A stretch of 7,446 bases of DNA from assembly GCA_019307805.1 (NCBI GenBank), contig JAFDIX010000319.1, positions 1-7,446 on the forward strand, written 5' to 3'. Below are positions 6,562-7,446 of the stretch, piece after piece. A program made the translations under genes and the position numbers. This stretch comes from Deltaproteobacteria bacterium. Lineage in GTDB: Bacteria; Desulfobacterota; DSM-4660; Desulfatiglandales; HGW-15. Position 1 is the stretch's first letter. Every line of letters starts with the position of its first letter. The notes under the pieces were generated by a model, which saw only the letters and a list, made by a program, of their open reading frames with translations, made no database searches and was not told the origin of the DNA.

Positions 6562-6846
6562 TTACTTTTCTTCCATAATAAGCGCGCCGGCATGGACAAG
6601 GTTTTCCAGAAAGACCTGTGCATCCCTGGAAGCGGTTGCTTCATCCACTTCAAATTCCTGAGAAATGAGGGCTGATAAATTCTTCATATCCTCCACATTT
6701 CCCAGGTGTTCCCAGATATACCAACCCAGGTCATTCAGCTTGTGCATCTTTTTGATGTCCTTGAGGTCCTCTGCAAGGGGCACCAGGAATCCATCCCCTT
6801 CCACCCTTCTCGCCACAAACATGGGGTTTTTAAGATAACCTTCCAT
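6562..6846 (-). CDS. PqqD-family protein (RiPP recognition element fold)
   Basis: This small protein of 94 residues has the PqqD pattern: N-terminal strands (FVARRVEGDGFLVPL, 10-24), then LNDLGWYIWEHL (37-48), a second helical part (57-66), and a D..VFLENLVHAGAL segment (D75 to L89). PqqD-fold proteins bind the leader of a ribosomally made peptide and present it to a modifying enzyme. Here the obvious partner is the methyltransferase 23 nt downstream. No radical-SAM PqqE homologue or precursor peptide is in the window, so true PQQ synthesis is unlikely from what is seen, and I give no gene symbol. AAAGGGG lies about 5 nt before the ATG. A sigma70-like promoter lies 60-88 nt upstream, and the gene is divergent from the nucleotidyltransferase gene. 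Confidence 0.8.
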   Translation of the reverse strand: MEGYLKNPMFVARRVEGDGFLVPLAEDLKDIKKMHKLNDLGWYIWEHLGNVEDMKNLSALISQEFEVDEATASRDAQVFLENLVHAGALIMEEK

Positions 6847-6905
6847 GCATACCCCTTTCTCTAAACCATCCCCTTAAAAAGACACTAAAAGAATCTTTTC
6901 AGGGG

Positions 6906-6934
6906 ATTATACGGGTGAAACTCCTTTCATTCAA
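6906..6934 (-). promoter_or_regulatory. Promoter of the PqqD-methyltransferase operon
   Basis: On the minus strand TTGAAT (6934-6929) and a perfect TATAAT (6911-6906) are 17 bp apart. The predicted start is near 6899, leaving a leader of about 53 nt before the PqqD ATG. The -35 box is inside a 17-bp palindrome, so a repressor or activator could act here. Confidence 0.65.
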
Positions 6935-6943
6935 GGTGAATGA
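6927..6943. promoter_or_regulatory. Operator-like palindrome TCATTCA-AGG-TGAATGA
   Basis: This perfect 7-bp inverted repeat with a 3-base spacer lies between two divergent promoters. It covers the -35 box of the leftward promoter and lies 11 bp from the -35 of the rightward one. The geometry suits a dimeric regulator controlling both sides. No regulator gene is visible in the window. Confidence 0.5.
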
Positions 6944-6954
6944 GGGTGGCGGGA

Positions 6955-6984
6955 TTGGATATTTTTCCCGTGGCAAGGTATAAT
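6955..6984 (+). promoter_or_regulatory. Promoter of the nucleotidyltransferase gene
   Basis: A perfect TATAAT (6979-6984) lies 18 bp after TTGGAT (6955-6960), a weak -35 with three consensus bases. The predicted start is near 6991, about 21 nt before the ATG at 7012. GGGAGA (6997-7002) then serves as a ribosome site 9 nt before that ATG. This layout argues against the in-frame upstream starts at 6940, 6946 and 6955, which lie at or before the promoter. Confidence 0.6.
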
Positions 6985-7011
6985 AGGACAATATTTGGGA
7001 GAACTTTCAAA

Positions 7012-7446
7012 ATGCCGGGCCCAGCAATGCACCATAGGAGAGGTGATCTCCATACCATAAGCGCAAGGGAAGTGACCAAATGCGCCCTTCTCTTCCAATG
7101 GGGAAGGGACTTGTCCTTCCCTTCTTTGGAACAACTCCCCCGGGACCTCATCCCATTTGCTGTTCAGAAGGGCTCCCTCGGCCCGGTCATGTCCGCCCTG
7201 TCCCGCTGGGGCCTTCTTGGGCACCTCGACCCGAATGTGCGAAGAAAGGCTGAGACCTCCCTCAAATACACTGAAATGCTCAACCTGGGCATGCAAGGGG
7301 AACTGGAGCGAATTATCCCCCTGCTCCGGGAGGATTCTCTGGACGTGGTGATCTTCAAAGGGCATGACATGATCCATTCCTTTTACCATGACCTGGGGAT
7401 CCGGGCCACCACCGACGCGGACATTCTTATCAGGGAGGAAGATCTG
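7012..7446 (+). CDS. Nucleotidyltransferase family protein (NTP_transf_5-like), 3' end outside window
   Basis: The open frame starts at the ATG at 7012 and runs off the right edge; 145 residues are visible. The end matches the core of the NTP_transf_5 nucleotidyltransferase family: VIFKG (K116-G117), a short helix, then LGIRATTDADILI with R131 and the metal-binding-type D135-x-D137. The visible N-terminal 110 residues are helical, as expected before this core. Members are usually about 350 residues or more, so over half is missing. They are predicted to transfer a nucleotide to an unknown acceptor, and I recall them in peptide-modification (for example lasso-peptide) clusters. It is divergent from the PqqD-methyltransferase pair and shares a control region with it, which suggests a joint role. 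GC content and codon use resemble the neighbours. Confidence 0.75.
   Translation, partial: MPGPAMHHRRGDLHTISAREVTKCALLFQWGRDLSFPSLEQLPRDLIPFAVQKGSLGPVMSALSRWGLLGHLDPNVRRKAETSLKYTEMLNLGMQGELERIIPLLREDSLDVVIFKGHDMIHSFYHDLGIRATTDADILIREEDL

Noticed and set aside
6562..6846. Bona fide PQQ biosynthesis (pqqD of a pqqABCDE cluster)
   Set aside because: No PqqA, PqqC or PqqE genes are present. The neighbour is a MidA-like methyltransferase, so only the PqqD fold family is supported.
6940..7011. Upstream in-frame starts (ATG 6940, GTG 6946, TTG 6955) for the nucleotidyltransferase
   Set aside because: The perfect TATAAT at 6979-6984 predicts transcription starting near 6991, after these codons. The ATG at 7012 has a GGGAGA ribosome site at proper spacing.
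6847..7011. Possible precursor peptide gene in the divergent region
   Set aside because: Only trivial frames of a few codons occur (for example a 7-codon frame on the minus strand within the promoter), with no leader/core character.
1..7446. CRISPR array, tRNA or rRNA genes
   Set aside because: I saw no regularly spaced direct repeats with unique spacers, and no tRNA-like or rRNA-like segments in the intergenic regions.

Overview
The window looks like chromosomal DNA from a Gram-negative, probably anaerobic bacterium, most plausibly a Desulfobacterota (deltaproteobacterial) lineage. This rests on an MJ0042 zinc-ribbon/DUF3426 protein, a DUF362 protein, an RCK-type K+ channel with a TVGYR filter, and dispersed octamer and C-run/G-run intergenic repeats of a kind I associate with those genomes. 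It is an inference from recall; no marker gene is present. Seven complete genes lie on the minus strand. One gene, cut by the right edge, lies on the plus strand.

Layout from right to left, following minus-strand transcription. A 165-bp divergent control region (6847-7011) has two back-to-back sigma70-like promoters, both with a perfect TATAAT, and a 17-bp palindrome over one -35 box. Rightward it drives a nucleotidyltransferase-fold protein (NTP_transf_5-like). Leftward it drives a PqqD-family protein (RiPP-recognition-element fold) and, 23 nt later, a MidA/NDUFAF7-like SAM-dependent methyltransferase with an extra N-terminal domain. After an 93-nt gap holding a small palindrome come a PaaI-type hotdog thioesterase, hypoxanthine phosphoribosyltransferase and a zinc-ribbon/DUF3426 single-pass membrane protein. 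This run ends at a strong intrinsic terminator (3000-3028).

The 389-bp gap 2661-3049 holds that terminator, two inverted arrays of a TGGAATNN octamer, a good minus-strand promoter between the arrays (-35 TTGAGA, 17 bp, -10 CATAAT), and a long GC-rich structured leader. Downstream are a two-TM K+ channel with RCK domains and then a DUF362 protein, probably one transcript, ending near a 9-bp C-run/G-run hairpin. Bases 1-99 hold no gene I can support.

The most distinctive part is the right end. A discrete PqqD protein, a MidA-like methyltransferase (a family that includes a protein-arginine methyltransferase) and a divergent nucleotidyltransferase, with no radical-SAM enzyme in view, may be part of an unusual peptide- or protein-modification locus. 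No precursor peptide is visible, so this remains a hypothesis that needs the sequence beyond 7446.
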